From Campylobacter blaseri (GTDB taxonomy: Bacteria > Campylobacterota > Campylobacteria > Campylobacterales > Campylobacteraceae), in contig NZ_CP053841.1 in assembly GCF_013201895.1 (NCBI RefSeq), forward strand, positions 992,001 to 1,056,000: a stretch of DNA of 64,000 bases, read 5' to 3'. The notes beneath the pieces were generated by a model. It worked only from the letters and a program-made list of their open reading frames with translations, was not told the DNA's origin and ran no database searches. The translations under genes and the position numbers were made by a program. Below, in pieces: positions 44,510 through 55,317 of this stretch (position 1 is its first letter; every line of letters starts with the position of its first letter).

Positions 44510-46565
44510 TGTTTAATCTCTTTTCTATATCTTTTAAAATGTTTAAATCTTTTTTAAGCTTGCTGGCCTCTTCCATTTCGTCTTTTGAGCTATTTTGTTT
44601 GTTATAAAAAATCTCTTCAAGACTGCTTTGCTTATTTTCGAGCTCTTTTTTAAATCCTAGAAGTTCCATTTTTAAAGACTCTTTAAAGCTACTAGTATTT
44701 TCCTTACTTAGCTTGTTAACCATATTTTTTAAATCCAAATCATTTAAAAACATATCAAAATAACTCTCTAAAAGTTGAGACTTTTTTTCTAAGCTAAGAT
44801 TTTTTTTAATTATTTCTAAAATTTCATAGGAAAATTTAATCTGTTTTTCTTCATTAAGGTTATCATCTATAAATTTTTTAATATTCAAACTAAAGTTACT
44901 GTTTAACTTTAATCTATCTTTTAAATTTGATTTAATTAACTCTATATCTTTTGAAATTTGATATGCTATATCTCTTAACACATCTGTTATTATATCTTTT
45001 AGTCTGCTTTGACTTATTGTCTTTATCCTATCAAAATCAGGCTTTGTCTTTTTACTTTCATTGTATTTTAAATCAAGTATAATTCCATCTTTTATACCTA
45101 AAAAAGCATCTTTAAATTTAAGTTCAAAATTTATATCACTATAATCAAGCCTATTTAAATATCCATTTATCTCATTTTCAGTATCGGATATCTTGGATTC
45201 TAGGTTAGATATCTCTTTTTTTAGTCTATCTTTATCACTTTCTAACTCTAAGTTATTTTTACTTAATTTTGATACTTTAAATTCCATATCTTTAATAAGC
45301 CTAGAGCTTATAAGCTTTAACTCTTTTAGATAACTTTGGATGATCAAATTTGCTTTTTGCGAATTTTTACCAAAAAACATATTGTATATATAGTTTTTTA
45401 ACTCATATATACCATTTTTACTTATATTATCAATCTTAAAGTATTTAACGTTGTCTATTAAATTAGTAGCAAAACCAAATTTCAAAAGCTCCTCTTTTAT
45501 GCTTTTTTCAGTATAGCTTACAACATCAACAAGCTCTTCTTCGCTAAGCAAATCAGAATGAGTTAATACAACTATTAAAGAGCTATTTTTAGAGTTTTGA
45601 AGCGTATCCACTATAAAACTAATATCTTTTTTAGTAGAGCTTTGAGAGGCATTCATAAGATGAATTATAGTATCACTTTTATCCATAAAATATTTTGTTA
45701 ATTCTTCTCTTAAAACAACCGTATCATCAAGCCCTGGAGTGTCTACAATGCTAATATTATCTTTTAGCATTGGCAAGTCCAAGCTTAGTTCAATCATCTT
45801 AATATATTTAGAAATTTCAAATTGTGCGGATGTATAATTTATAAGTTCACTTAAAGGTACTGTTTTATCTTCATACCTCTTATCAATTCCAAATCTTTTT
45901 AACTCTTCATCATTATAAAAAACAATCTTAGCAATACTACTTTTACCATATTTAAGCAAAGAGAGATTGGCAGTTTCTGGTATATTTGATGTACCTAGTA
46001 TATCACTTCCTAAAAAAGAGTTTAACATGCTTGATTTACCAGCATTTATGACGCCAGTAACAGATATAACAAACTCGCTATTATTAGACTTTTCTTTTAC
46101 ATCATTTGCCTGCTTATCAAATCTACTAAGTTCGTCTGCTAAGGAGTTTAACTCATCTAAACTTTTATAAAAGCTAAAATTTTGTTTTATATCTTCAAAA
46201 GGTATATCTTGTTTTAAAAACTCAATAGTATTTAAAAACCTTTGTATCTGTTCATACTTTTTACTATCTATAATTTTTGATAATTTTAATGTTTTTAAGT
46301 TATTTAGTGTCTCAAGTTTTGAAATTTCAATATTTTTAATACCATTTATGACCCCTATTTGAGCTACTTGTATTCCATAAAGTGAATTTTCTAATTTTAA
46401 ATGGTCTAAAATATCCTTAAAGCTACTCAGATTTGAAATTCTATCTATGTTGTCTTTATCTACTAGTAAAATGATTGCAGCTATTTTTGAATCAGCTTCA
46501 ACCTTAATATCATAAGATATACATAGTCTATCAATACCCCAAATTTCATCTAAAAATTCATCCAT
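44502..46565 (-). CDS. Dynamin-like GTPase, upstream member of a pair
   Basis: 687 aa. After a 150-residue N-terminal region come P-loop GVINAGKSSMLNS (about 173-185), switch I IPETANLS, DTPGLDD and the base-specificity motif LTHSDL. Long coiled-coil stretches (about 410-470 and 600-685, rich in Leu, Lys, Glu) form the stalk. It is the first gene of the two-gene operon, so its product is likely the partner that tethers opposing membranes with the second GTPase. Confidence 0.85.
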   Translation of the reverse strand: MDEFLDEIWGIDRLCISYDIKVEADSKIAAIILLVDKDNIDRISNLSSFKDILDHLKLENSLYGIQVAQIGVINGIKNIEISKLETLNNLKTLKLSKIIDSKKYEQIQRFLNTIEFLKQDIPFEDIKQNFSFYKSLDELNSLADELSRFDKQANDVKEKSNNSEFVISVTGVINAGKSSMLNSFLGSDILGTSNIPETANLSLLKYGKSSIAKIVFYNDEELKRFGIDKRYEDKTVPLSELINYTSAQFEISKYIKMIELSLDLPMLKDNISIVDTPGLDDTVVLREELTKYFMDKSDTIIHLMNASQSSTKKDISFIVDTLQNSKNSSLIVVLTHSDLLSEEELVDVVSYTEKSIKEELLKFGFATNLIDNVKYFKIDNISKNGIYELKNYIYNMFFGKNSQKANLIIQSYLKELKLISSRLIKDMEFKVSKLSKNNLELESDKDRLKKEISNLESKISDTENEINGYLNRLDYSDINFELKFKDAFLGIKDGIILDLKYNESKKTKPDFDRIKTISQSRLKDIITDVLRDIAYQISKDIELIKSNLKDRLKLNSNFSLNIKKFIDDNLNEEKQIKFSYEILEIIKKNLSLEKKSQLLESYFDMFLNDLDLKNMVNKLSKENTSSFKESLKMELLGFKKELENKQSSLEEIFYNKQNSSKDEMEEASKLKKDLNILKDIEKRLNNA

Positions 46566-46703
46566 TAACGCCCTTTTTACAAACTAACTAAATAATATTA
46601 AATGATTTTGATTTGTTATTATGTTTAGTTCTGATTTATTTCTAATGTCGTAGATTGTATCTTTTTATAAAAATCTTTAATTTAAAAACTTATATAAAAA
46701 GAT

Positions 46704-46728
46704 AAAACAGGGCATTTTGCCCTGTTTT
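46704..46728 (-). terminator. Terminator of frdCAB
   Basis: AAAACAGGGC / GCCCTGTTTT, a 10-bp perfect stem with a 5-nt loop, ends in a T run on the minus strand, 6 bases past the frdB stop. Confidence 0.85.
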
Positions 46729-46733
46729 TAGCC

Positions 46734-47453
46734 TTATTTAACGTTAACTAATTTTCTTCTTAAGTAGGCTATTTTACTTTGAAGCGGTAAGTGTTTTGGA
46801 CAATTATCTTCACATCCAAGTAAAGTCATACATCCAAATACCCCATTATCATCTCCAATTAATTCATAGAAGTCTTCATCGGTTCTTTTATCATGTGGAT
46901 CAACTTTGAATCTTGCGATTCTATTTAACCCAACAGCACCTACGAAATCTTCTCTCATAAGAGCAGTTCCGCAACTTGCAACACAAATACCACACTCAAC
47001 ACAGCGGTCTAGTTCAAAAGTTTCTTCAGCTACTTTTGGATCAACTTTTTCTTCAAGTCTTGATATATCAACTTCTTCGTTTGTATGAACCCAACTTTCA
47101 ACTCTTTTATTCATTGAAGCCATCCACTCTCCTGTGTTTACACTTAAATCTTTAATAAGTTTAAATGCAGGCATAGGCATAAGCTCAATAACTCCATCAG
47201 GATAATCTTTAGTAAGTGTTCTACAAGCCAGTTTTGGAACACCATTTACAACCATTCCACAACTTCCACAAATTCCAGCTCTACATACAAAGTCAAAACT
47301 TAAATCAGAATCATATTTTTCTCTTATAACATTTAAAGCTATAAAAAGAGTCATTCCGTCAGTTTCTTCTAATTCATAACTAGCAAAATGTGGTTTTGAA
47401 ATTTTGCTAAGTGGGTTATATTTAAAAGCTTTAATCGTTATTTTTCTACTCAT
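46734..47453 (-). CDS. frdB: Fumarate reductase iron-sulfur subunit
   Basis: 239 aa from ATG 47453; GTG at 47456 is an alternative one codon earlier. The N-terminal [2Fe-2S] ligands are [19 protein letters not shown] plus the Cys of KLAC. The C-terminal [4Fe-4S] ([11 protein letters not shown]) and [3Fe-4S] ([16 protein letters not shown]) sites are complete. It carries electrons from the haem subunit FrdC to FrdA. The start overlaps frdA by 8 bases. Confidence 0.95.
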   Translation of the reverse strand: MSRKITIKAFKYNPLSKISKPHFASYELEETDGMTLFIALNVIREKYDSDLSFDFVCRAGICGSCGMVVNGVPKLACRTLTKDYPDGVIELMPMPAFKLIKDLSVNTGEWMASMNKRVESWVHTNEEVDISRLEEKVDPKVAEETFELDRCVECGICVASCGTALMREDFVGAVGLNRIARFKVDPHDKRTDEDFYELIGDDNGVFGCMTLLGCEDNCPKHLPLQSKIAYLRRKLVNVK

Positions 47454-49434
47454 CACCTACTCCTACTCTTTCGTTTGGTAATTTATACTTTTCTTGTAAT
47501 TCATAATGCATTAGTGCGTCTTGAATTTCATATCTGCCTTTGCCTTCTTTTTCCATTTTTTCTCTTATTTCATCAACTTCTTTTTGTCTCTTTGCGCTAT
47601 CAGGATGCTCTATAATATTTCCTTTTGCACCATAACCTCTAAATGCAGGAGGAATTTCCATCTTCATAATATCAAGTGGCTCATAAGAGATAATTGGCAT
47701 AGTTTCACCCTCTTTCCAGTTTGCAAGAGTTCTTTTTAGCCAGTTCTTATCATCTCTTTTAGTGTAGTCTTCTCTATAGTGAGCTCCCCTACTTTCTGTT
47801 CTTAAAAGTGCTCCGTATGCTACACATAAAGCAAGTTTAATCATCTTAGGTGTTCTATATGCATCTTCTAGCTCAGCATTACCATATTTTTCTTTATTTT
47901 TAATCTCAATTTCAAGTGAGTCTTTATAAAGCTGTTCAAGTTCTTTAACTGCTGTTTCAAGACCTTTTCCATCTCTAAATATAGCAACGTGTTCCCACAT
48001 GATATCTTTCATTTTGTTTTTGATATCGTAAACGTTATATTTACCTTTTTTATTTAAAAGCTCTTCAATATAATTTTCTTGTCCATCAACAAATTTTTGT
48101 ATATCTTCTGAGTTTATATCTATCTCTTGTTTTCTACAATGTTGTGCAAAATAATCACCAACAATCATACCAGCAACTACAGTTTCAGAAACAGAGTTTC
48201 CTCCAAGTCTGTTAAATCCGTGCATATCCCAGCAAGCTGCTTCACCGCAACTAAATAGACCTTTTAAAGTTGGACTTTCGCCTTTTGGATTTGTTTTGAT
48301 ACCACCCATTGAATAGTGTTGCATAGGAAGAACTGGTGCCCATCCTTTTGGACCCTCATCAGCTGGATCAATTCCATTAAATATTTGGCAAATTTCTTGA
48401 ACATCTCTAAGGTTTGTTTCAATATGTTCTCTACCTAATATTGATATATCAAGCCAAACATGCTCGCCATATGGACTTTTAACACCTTTACCTTTTCTTA
48501 TATGCTCCATCATTCTTCTACTTACAACGTCTCTACTTGCAAGTTCTTTCTTTTCAGGCTCATAATCAGGCATAAAGCGATAACCATCAACGTCTCTTAA
48601 TATACCACCATCACCACGACAACCTTCAGTTAGTAAAATTCCACTTGGAACAATTGGTGTTGGGTGAAATTGCACTGCTTCCATATTTCCAAGTTGTGCT
48701 ATACCTGTTTCAAGTGCAATTGCCGCACCAATACCTTCACAGTTTACAGCATTTGTTGTGTGTTTATAGATTCTTCCATAACCACCTGTTGCTATAAGTG
48801 TTCCGCGTGCTACATAGGCTTCAATTCTTCCATCAATTAAATCTCTTACAATCGCCCCATAGCATCTATTGCCTTTATGGATTAAAGCAATAGCTTCTTT
48901 CCTATCTCTAATATCAACATCTCTTTTAACACACTCATTTGCAACTGCAAAAAGCATTGTATGACCTGTGGCATCGGCTGTATAACAGGTTCTCCATTTT
49001 TTAGTACCACCAAAGTCTCTTGAGTGTATTAAACCATGAACTTCGTCTTTTTCTTCAATAGTAGTTTTTTTAGCATTAATTACAGCTGTTCTTTTTCCTT
49101 TTGTAATTCTAGTCCAAGGAACACCCCAGCTAGCAAGTTCACGAATAGCTTTTGGAGCTGTTTGTGTAAACATTCTAGCAACCTCTTGATCACATCCCCA
49201 GTCACTACCTTTAACAGTGTCTGCAAAGTGAACATCTTCGTTGTCACCTTCACTCATTTTTGAACTACCAACACTTGCTTGCATACCACCTTGTGCTGCT
49301 GCTGAGTGAGAACGGCGAACAGGACACATACTAAGTACAATAGTACTATTACCAGCTTCTGCTGCTGCAACCGCTGCTCTAAGACCTGCTAATCCCCCAC
49401 CAATTATTAGTGAATCACAATAAATTATATTCAT
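47446..49434 (-). CDS. frdA: Fumarate reductase flavoprotein subunit
   Basis: 662 aa. The Rossmann FAD motif [17 protein letters not shown] (12-28) is followed by [10 protein letters not shown] with His43, the residue that carries covalent FAD in the Wolinella enzyme. [10 protein letters not shown] and [13 protein letters not shown] are further family landmarks. The enzyme reduces fumarate to succinate with menaquinol electrons, and in Campylobacter also serves as the succinate dehydrogenase. The order frdC-A-B is typical. Confidence 0.96.
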   Translation of the reverse strand: MNIIYCDSLIIGGGLAGLRAAVAAAEAGNSTIVLSMCPVRRSHSAAAQGGMQASVGSSKMSEGDNEDVHFADTVKGSDWGCDQEVARMFTQTAPKAIRELASWGVPWTRITKGKRTAVINAKKTTIEEKDEVHGLIHSRDFGGTKKWRTCYTADATGHTMLFAVANECVKRDVDIRDRKEAIALIHKGNRCYGAIVRDLIDGRIEAYVARGTLIATGGYGRIYKHTTNAVNCEGIGAAIALETGIAQLGNMEAVQFHPTPIVPSGILLTEGCRGDGGILRDVDGYRFMPDYEPEKKELASRDVVSRRMMEHIRKGKGVKSPYGEHVWLDISILGREHIETNLRDVQEICQIFNGIDPADEGPKGWAPVLPMQHYSMGGIKTNPKGESPTLKGLFSCGEAACWDMHGFNRLGGNSVSETVVAGMIVGDYFAQHCRKQEIDINSEDIQKFVDGQENYIEELLNKKGKYNVYDIKNKMKDIMWEHVAIFRDGKGLETAVKELEQLYKDSLEIEIKNKEKYGNAELEDAYRTPKMIKLALCVAYGALLRTESRGAHYREDYTKRDDKNWLKRTLANWKEGETMPIISYEPLDIMKMEIPPAFRGYGAKGNIIEHPDSAKRQKEVDEIREKMEKEGKGRYEIQDALMHYELQEKYKLPNERVGVGDE

Positions 49435-49446
49435 AAAATTTCCTTT

Positions 49447-50127
49447 TTAACCTAAACTTAACCAAACTAAATCTGCTACAATAGTAAACGCTAAAAACGC
49501 ACCCCAAACTATAAAGTTTATATTTTTAATTTTAGCTCTTTTTGCTTCTGCTTCGTGCTTAGTTCCTTCAATGCTTATCCATTTTACATATAATCTATAT
49601 GTTCCAATTGATGCATGAACAACAGTAACAATTATAAGCAACAAATAAAATATATGAAGTTGTGAAAACCTTCCTATTGATAGCTCTGCAGTAACTTGTT
49701 CGCCAAAAATTATAGTTATAAGGTGTGCACTTGCAAAGAAAAATAGTAAAAATCCACTTAAAAATTGAAACCACCACATAGTTGTGTCTAAATGTTTCAT
49801 TCTAATTTTATGAGCTTTGAATGCTTGATAAGCTCTATAATTTGCAGGAAATTTTCTCATAGCCAAAAACGCATGGGCAACAAAAACAACAAAAATACCA
49901 AAAGCTGCTATATTTGTTATTTGATATATTCCTCCTGGCTCAGCAAGATGAACTACTGATTCAAACGCCCCCGTACCTAAAACAATGCTTCCAGTAAATA
50001 ACATATGAAAAAGCATGAATACAGCAAGAATTAAACCACTTAAGCTTTGAAGCTTGTCTTGTAGTGCTGGAATTCTACTTTTTTTGTTATCTACTGATTT
50101 ACCTAAAAAACCTTCGATTGTTTCCAT
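49447..50127 (-). CDS. frdC: Fumarate reductase dihaem cytochrome b subunit
   Basis: 226 aa. Five hydrophobic helices are visible, with membrane histidines in LFHMLFTG, FVAHAFLAM, FASAHLITI and VVHASIGTYRLY as haem ligands. It matches the Wolinella-type dihaem FrdC, which oxidises menaquinol in the membrane and anchors FrdA/B. It is the first gene of the operon, 12 bases before frdA. Confidence 0.93.
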   Translation of the reverse strand: METIEGFLGKSVDNKKSRIPALQDKLQSLSGLILAVFMLFHMLFTGSIVLGTGAFESVVHLAEPGGIYQITNIAAFGIFVVFVAHAFLAMRKFPANYRAYQAFKAHKIRMKHLDTTMWWFQFLSGFLLFFFASAHLITIIFGEQVTAELSIGRFSQLHIFYLLLIIVTVVHASIGTYRLYVKWISIEGTKHEAEAKRAKIKNINFIVWGAFLAFTIVADLVWLSLG

Positions 50128-50189
50128 TATTTAAACCTCCTTAAAATAAAATATTAATTTATATTTAAATATTACACTAAGTTTGCTGT

Positions 50190-51011
50190 TTATATACTTA
50201 AATTTTTATTTTTACTAAAATATTTATAATAAGCATAAAAACTAAAAAACAACATTATAAAAGAGAGTATCTGACCCATACTTAGTCCGAATATATATTT
50301 ACCAAGTTGATAATCTGGCTCTCTGTAAATTTCACTAATAAATCTCATAATAGAATAAAGTATAGCATATAAAACTATAAGTTCTCCATCAAATTTTTTA
50401 TATTTTCTATATATAAATAAAATTATAAAAATTAAAATTCCTTCTAATAAACCTTCATATAACTGAGATGGATGTCTTAAAATACCATCGACTTTAATTC
50501 CCCATGGCATAGTTGTAGGAATTCCAATAAGCTCTTTATTTAAAAAGTTTCCAACTCTTCCAAAAAAATACCCAAGAGGAACACTAAGTGCAACTAAATC
50601 TAAAAGAAGCCATTTTTCAGTTTTGTATTTTTTACAAAATAGTAAAGTAGCAATCACAAATCCAACAACAGCCCCATGGTAACTCATACCACTAATTCCA
50701 ACAAACTCGCCGTTATAAAAAGGATTAAAAATTTCCCAAGGATGAGTTAAATAAAATAACTGATTGTTTGAATATATAAAGATATACCCAAGCCTTGCAC
50801 CAAGAATAACTCCGATTTCAACCCATATAAAATAGTTTTCTAAAAATGAATTAGAATATGGAAATTTATCTTTTTTAGCAAAATATTTAGCCATAAAAAG
50901 TGCAACTAATAGTGCTAAAACATACATAATTCCATACCAATGCACTTTTAACCCAAATAAACTAAAAGCCACAGGGTCAAAATGACTATAAATTTCGTTC
51001 CACCAATTCAT
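50190..51011 (-). CDS. lgt: Prolipoprotein diacylglyceryl transferase
   Basis: 273 aa, multi-spanning. The Lgt signature [17 protein letters not shown] is near residue 147, with HGAVVGFV before it. The enzyme adds diacylglycerol to the lipobox cysteine of prolipoproteins. It shares the A of its ATG with the stop of the 51011 gene upstream, so the two are coupled. Confidence 0.95.
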   Translation of the reverse strand: MNWWNEIYSHFDPVAFSLFGLKVHWYGIMYVLALLVALFMAKYFAKKDKFPYSNSFLENYFIWVEIGVILGARLGYIFIYSNNQLFYLTHPWEIFNPFYNGEFVGISGMSYHGAVVGFVIATLLFCKKYKTEKWLLLDLVALSVPLGYFFGRVGNFLNKELIGIPTTMPWGIKVDGILRHPSQLYEGLLEGILIFIILFIYRKYKKFDGELIVLYAILYSIMRFISEIYREPDYQLGKYIFGLSMGQILSFIMLFFSFYAYYKYFSKNKNLSI

Positions 51012-51550
51012 TATGCTTTAAGACCTAAAGTTATTTTAATCATTTTTAAATAATCATCTAAAAACCATCCAAGAGCTTTATAGTAATCGCTTTTTGCATT
51101 AACTTTTAAATGCTCTGCTAAGCCTCTAAAAGATTCCATGAAGTACTTTGTTAGATAAAGCCCTAAGAAAAGATGAGTTTTTTCATCACTATCATTTTTA
51201 AATATAGCAGCTAGAAATGCTAGCATATTTACAGAGTGAGAATTTTTAAACTCTTTAAAAGGTGCTTGATATCTTTGTTTTTCAAACAACATTTTAACAT
51301 CTATCTCACTAACGAGCTTAAAGCTATCCATTGCAAAAAATTCTTTTAAGTTTTTAAAATCTTCCTCAACATCTTTTTGAATTCCCTTTATAGCTTTATG
51401 CCAATATTCATGCCCTTTTTCATTCTCTTTTGTCTCATTTTTTACTATCCAATTTGGAGCAAGCTTACTAAATTTATCCTCTGATATAGCCTCTTTAAAA
51501 TTTGTAGCAAAAATAATTGCTATCATTGCATATAAATCTTTTACTTTCAT
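51011..51550 (-). CDS. Unrecognised soluble helical protein upstream of lgt
   Basis: 179 aa, without signal or membrane helices. An acidic-basic helical protein ([55 protein letters not shown]). A remote likeness to TorD-type chaperones in its helix pattern is too weak to assert. It is translationally coupled to lgt (one-base overlap) and follows dinB by nine bases. Confidence 0.55.
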   Translation of the reverse strand: MKVKDLYAMIAIIFATNFKEAISEDKFSKLAPNWIVKNETKENEKGHEYWHKAIKGIQKDVEEDFKNLKEFFAMDSFKLVSEIDVKMLFEKQRYQAPFKEFKNSHSVNMLAFLAAIFKNDSDEKTHLFLGLYLTKYFMESFRGLAEHLKVNAKSDYYKALGWFLDDYLKMIKITLGLKA

Positions 51551-51559
51551 AAAATTCCT

Positions 51560-52726
51560 TTAATTATTTTTAATTTCAGCAGCACTCAAAACAGAATCAA
51601 TGCCATATTTTTCTCTAATTTTTTGAATACTCAAATAAATCTTTTTATCTTTATCATCACCGCTAAAAAGATTTTTTTCAATACTCCCCTCATCTACAAA
51701 ACCCCCTACTCCAACACTTATATACATTATAGAAAATTGCTTAAGTTTATCACATCTATCAAAAAGCTCCATCATTGTTTTATCTAGCAAGTTTTCTGAA
51801 AATTTCTCTTTTATAGTTACGCTTTGTGAAAAAGTCTGTCTATCATAATAGCGAATTTTAAGCTCAAATTTAGTTGGATTTTGTCCAAATTTAAATATAT
51901 CAAAACTTAAGTATCTACAAAGAATCAAAACTCTTCTTTTTACCTCTTGCCTATCCTTTAAGGCATCAAAAGTTCTACCTCTAGAAAAGCTTTTTCTCCT
52001 AGATAAAATCTCCAAATCATTACCGCCACTACCTGTTATATTTTCGTATAGTTTTATTCCATTTTTTCCAAGTTTTTCAAATACAAACTTAGCGTCCCAT
52101 GTTTGACCTATAGTAAAAACGCCATTTTTGTTTAAAGTTTTTAAAACTGATCTTCCAACGCCTGGAAATTTGCCTATATCTATATTTTTAAATTTTTGCT
52201 TTGCTTCATCAACTTTTGTAAGTCCTATACCAAAAGGCTTTACCATATCAGTTGTAAATTTAGCTATAAATTTACCCTCACTAAGCCCAATACTGCAAGG
52301 AAGTCCTAGCTCATCTAAAATTTGAGATTGTAGTTTTTTTGCAAAGCCAATTGGATTTTTTTTAGCACTAATTCCTTCTAAATCCATAAAAAACTCATCA
52401 ATGCTATATTTTTCAATGTCTGGAGTATAACTATACAACAAATTATGAAGCTTTTTTGAAAGTTCTTTATAAAATTTCATATCTGATTTTGCTATTAGCA
52501 AATTTGGACAGAGTGCTTTTGCTTTTTTAAGTATCATTGCTGATCTTACACCATATTTTCTAGCTTCATAACTAGCACTTAAAATCACGGTTCCAACCCT
52601 ATCTTCTTCCCCAAAAATGGTGGCGCTATTGCCACCTACAACAGCAACGGGCTTGCCTTTTAGATTAGGATTTTGAAGTCTTAAAGCTGCTACAAAAAAA
52701 CAATCAAGATCCAAATGAAGTATCAT
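51560..52726 (-). CDS. dinB: Y-family DNA polymerase (DinB/Pol IV)
   Basis: 388 aa. Catalytic acids lie in HLDLDCFFVA (Asp6/Asp8) and YSIDEFFMDL (about 103-112). The helix-hairpin-helix segment KFPGVGRSVLKTLNKNGV and the little-finger domain are complete. Such polymerases bypass DNA lesions with low fidelity. It overlaps ribB by 4 bases. Confidence 0.92.
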   Translation of the reverse strand: MILHLDLDCFFVAALRLQNPNLKGKPVAVVGGNSATIFGEEDRVGTVILSASYEARKYGVRSAMILKKAKALCPNLLIAKSDMKFYKELSKKLHNLLYSYTPDIEKYSIDEFFMDLEGISAKKNPIGFAKKLQSQILDELGLPCSIGLSEGKFIAKFTTDMVKPFGIGLTKVDEAKQKFKNIDIGKFPGVGRSVLKTLNKNGVFTIGQTWDAKFVFEKLGKNGIKLYENITGSGGNDLEILSRRKSFSRGRTFDALKDRQEVKRRVLILCRYLSFDIFKFGQNPTKFELKIRYYDRQTFSQSVTIKEKFSENLLDKTMMELFDRCDKLKQFSIMYISVGVGGFVDEGSIEKNLFSGDDKDKKIYLSIQKIREKYGIDSVLSAAEIKNN

Positions 52727-53748
52727 TTTAAAGTAGTTTGCCCTATTATATCAATTCCAAAACCGCTAATTCCAGCAAAATCCCCTTGTTCGTTTGAGCT
52801 TAAAATATTTATCTTTTTAATGCCTAATTCTCTTAAAATTTGAGCACCTATTCCATACTCTTTAATTAAATTTTCACTATCATCAAAGCTATTATTTAAA
52901 AATATTAAAACTCCGCCTTTTTTTGAAAGCATATCAATGTATTTCATAAACTCATCATATTTTTTTGAAGTTAAAAAATTTAAATCAGTTGAAACTTTAT
53001 GAAATTTAACATTGGTTTCTTCTTTTATATCTCCAAAAACAAATACTTTATGGCTATTTTCTCTATGATCTTTTACATCATAACACAGAGTTTTATAACC
53101 TGCAAAAACACACTCTTTCTTATCACCAAAACTTATTAGTGTCTCGTGTTGAAGTCTATATTCTACAATTTGTGCGATTGAAACCATATTTAAATTATGT
53201 TTTTTGCAAAACTCATCAAGATCATCTCTTCTTGCCATAGTTCCATCTTCATTTACTATCTCACATATAACAGAAACAGGTGCAAGTCCAGCCATAACAC
53301 ACAAATCAATACTTCCTTCGGTATGTCCAATTCTTTCCAAAACTCCACCAGCCTTTGCAATTAAGGGAAAAATATGACCTGGTGCCACAAAATCACTCAT
53401 CTTAGTAGATGGATTTGAAATTAATTTTATAGTCATATCACGCTCTACTGCACTAACTCCAGTTGTAGCCTCTTTGGCATCAACTGTTATAGTAAAAGCA
53501 GTTTCGTGATTTGATGTATTATCTCTAACCATAAGATCAAAGCCTAATCTTTTTGCAATCTCTTTACTAACAGGAGTACATAAAATACCTTTTGCGTGAG
53601 TTATGGCAAAATTTACCTTTTCAACATCGCAAAAAGCACCAGCGAATACCAAATCTCCTTCATTTTCTCTATCTTCATCATCAACTATAACTATCATCTT
53701 GCCATTTTTTATATCTTCAATGGCCTCTTTAACGCTAATTAAACTCAT
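52723..53748 (-). CDS. ribB: 3,4-dihydroxy-2-butanone-4-phosphate synthase with degenerate GTP cyclohydrolase II tail
   Basis: 341 aa. The N-terminal 200 residues have the DHBP-synthase acidic loop DDEDRENEGDLVFA (23-36) and RIGHTEGSIDL. The C-terminal about 135 residues occupy the position of GTP cyclohydrolase II (RibA), but lack its zinc cysteines and RxGExR-type site, so that half is probably inactive, as in Helicobacter and Campylobacter RibBA-like proteins. The enzyme supplies the four-carbon unit of riboflavin. It overlaps the 53735 gene by 14 bases. Confidence 0.88.
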   Translation of the reverse strand: MSLISVKEAIEDIKNGKMIVIVDDEDRENEGDLVFAGAFCDVEKVNFAITHAKGILCTPVSKEIAKRLGFDLMVRDNTSNHETAFTITVDAKEATTGVSAVERDMTIKLISNPSTKMSDFVAPGHIFPLIAKAGGVLERIGHTEGSIDLCVMAGLAPVSVICEIVNEDGTMARRDDLDEFCKKHNLNMVSIAQIVEYRLQHETLISFGDKKECVFAGYKTLCYDVKDHRENSHKVFVFGDIKEETNVKFHKVSTDLNFLTSKKYDEFMKYIDMLSKKGGVLIFLNNSFDDSENLIKEYGIGAQILRELGIKKINILSSNEQGDFAGISGFGIDIIGQTTLK

Positions 53749-54046
53749 TTTTTATTATCTCCTCAACGCTTTTTACTTTTTGTTTTATTCTCAGTTTTTC
53801 ATTGCTATTTTTTATATCAAAATTTGCATTTAAATAGACTCTTTTATAATCACTTAAAGCCTCATTGCATTTCTCTAAAATAAAAAACGCCTCTTTTAAA
53901 CTTTCTGTTTCAAAAACAGAATTCATAGCATTTAGTTCGCACTTAACATTTAACTCTTTTAAGACTTTGTGAACTTTTGCAATCTCTTCTGCTTTACTTT
54001 TATCACCATAAAGTGAAAAAATACTAAAACTAACAACTACACTCAT
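53735..54046 (-). CDS. MTH1187/DUF77-type thiamine-binding protein
   Basis: 103 aa. VVVSFSIFSLYGDKSKAEEI and CELNAMNSVFETESLKEAFF match the small ferredoxin-like family (YqgV/MTH1187, UPF0045) whose members bind thiamine. It overlaps both neighbours (ribB and the HIT gene), so is part of one long operon. The ligand is inferred from family. Confidence 0.7.
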   Translation of the reverse strand: MSVVVSFSIFSLYGDKSKAEEIAKVHKVLKELNVKCELNAMNSVFETESLKEAFFILEKCNEALSDYKRVYLNANFDIKNSNEKLRIKQKVKSVEEIIKNEFN

Positions 54047-54530
54047 ATTTTAGCTCCGAAAATCCCTCTTTTATTTTTTGATATAAATCCTCAAATGGAA
54101 CTCCAATAACCCTAACAGATGAGATAGTTGTTATAAAATTTGTATCTCTTTCCCATCTTGGAACTAAATGATAATGAACATGTTCAGCTATACCAGCACC
54201 TGCTGCTTCGCCTAAGTTCATACCGATATTAACACCATTTGCTTTGATTTTGTCTTTTAAAATTTCAACACCTTTTCTAACATAAAAACTCATCTCTTGC
54301 CAAACTTCTTCATCTAGGTTTTCAATATTGTTAGTGTGCTCATTTGGTATAACCATAAAAGCGCCTGGACTATATGGATATAAATTCATTATCCCAAAAC
54401 AGTGTTTTGCTCTAAATAACAGACCATGCTTTTCATAATTTTTTATATCTTTTAGGGCATTGCAAAATGGACAACCCTTTGTTTTATTTGAAAAATACTC
54501 ACTTCTCCATGGTGCACAAAGATACTCCAT
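54030..54530 (-). CDS. HIT-family nucleotide hydrolase/phosphorylase
   Basis: 166 aa. The HIT triad motif EHVHYHLVPRW is near residue 123. CAPWRSEYF followed by GCPFCNALKD gives the zinc-type cysteines of the branch that includes diadenosine tetraphosphate phosphorylase-like proteins. It removes or transfers nucleotidyl groups from small substrates. It sits 1 base after trpC. Confidence 0.85.
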   Translation of the reverse strand: MEYLCAPWRSEYFSNKTKGCPFCNALKDIKNYEKHGLLFRAKHCFGIMNLYPYSPGAFMVIPNEHTNNIENLDEEVWQEMSFYVRKGVEILKDKIKANGVNIGMNLGEAAGAGIAEHVHYHLVPRWERDTNFITTISSVRVIGVPFEDLYQKIKEGFSELKYECSC

Positions 54531-54531
54531 A

Positions 54532-55317
54532 CTAAGCTCCTTTAATACTTCTTACTGCCAACTCTACATCATCTTGACGCATAAAACTCTCACCTATTAA
54601 AAATGCATCAACGCCCATTTTATGCAACTCAACAAGTTGTTTATGCTCACTAATGCCACTTTCAGCTACTATAATTTTACCATTTGGCAAAAGTGGAATT
54701 AACCTCTCGCAAAGACTCATATCCATATTAAAAGTTTGCAGATTTCTATGGTTTATGCCAATTATATCAGCCCCTGCAAATATTGCTTTTTTAATATCTT
54801 CTTTATCATGAGTTTCAACCAAGGCTTCAAGTCCTAATCTTCTTGAAAACTCAAGCAAGCTTTTAAGCTCTTTACTACTTAAAGCCGCTGCTATAAGCAG
54901 TATAAAATCAGCTCCATATATAAAAGCTTCTAGAATTTGATACTCATCAACTATAAATTCTTTTCTTAAGATTGGAATTTGTGTATATTTACGAACTAGA
55001 CTTATATACTCCAAATTTCCTTTAAAATAATGTGGTTCAGTTAAGATTGAAAAGGCATTAGCTCCACCTTTTTCATAAGCGATAGCTATATCAACAGGGT
55101 CAAATTTCTCTCTTATAATACCTTTACTAGGACTTGCTTTTTTAACCTCTGCTATTATCTTATATGGATCATCTTTTGTAGTTTTTAAAGCACTTTTAAC
55201 ATCTCTTGGCGAAAAAGGATTTGATGAAAGGCTTCTGCCTAGCATATCAAAAGGTAGTTTTTTCTTTTTATCTTTTAAATCTTCTTTGGTTTTTTTTATA
55301 ATCTCATCAAGTATCAT
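54532..55317 (-). CDS. trpC: Indole-3-glycerol phosphate synthase
   Basis: 261 aa TIM barrel. The IGPS signatures [17 protein letters not shown] (about 51-67), [24 protein letters not shown] and IVAESGI are all present with the catalytic Lys and Glu residues. It closes the indole ring in tryptophan synthesis. It is detached from other trp genes and sits in an unrelated operon between a TPR protein and a HIT protein. Confidence 0.94.
   Translation of the reverse strand: MILDEIIKKTKEDLKDKKKKLPFDMLGRSLSSNPFSPRDVKSALKTTKDDPYKIIAEVKKASPSKGIIREKFDPVDIAIAYEKGGANAFSILTEPHYFKGNLEYISLVRKYTQIPILRKEFIVDEYQILEAFIYGADFILLIAAALSSKELKSLLEFSRRLGLEALVETHDKEDIKKAIFAGADIIGINHRNLQTFNMDMSLCERLIPLLPNGKIIVAESGISEHKQLVELHKMGVDAFLIGESFMRQDDVELAVRSIKGA

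Noticed and set aside
51011-51550. TorD-type chaperone
   Set aside because: It is all helical and of similar size, but no family motif can be seen and it sits with lgt and dinB, far from torA.
53735-53833. Opposite-strand frames over ribB and frdA that look open for 60-90 codons
   Set aside because: They are shadows of long conserved genes and have no start signals or family features.
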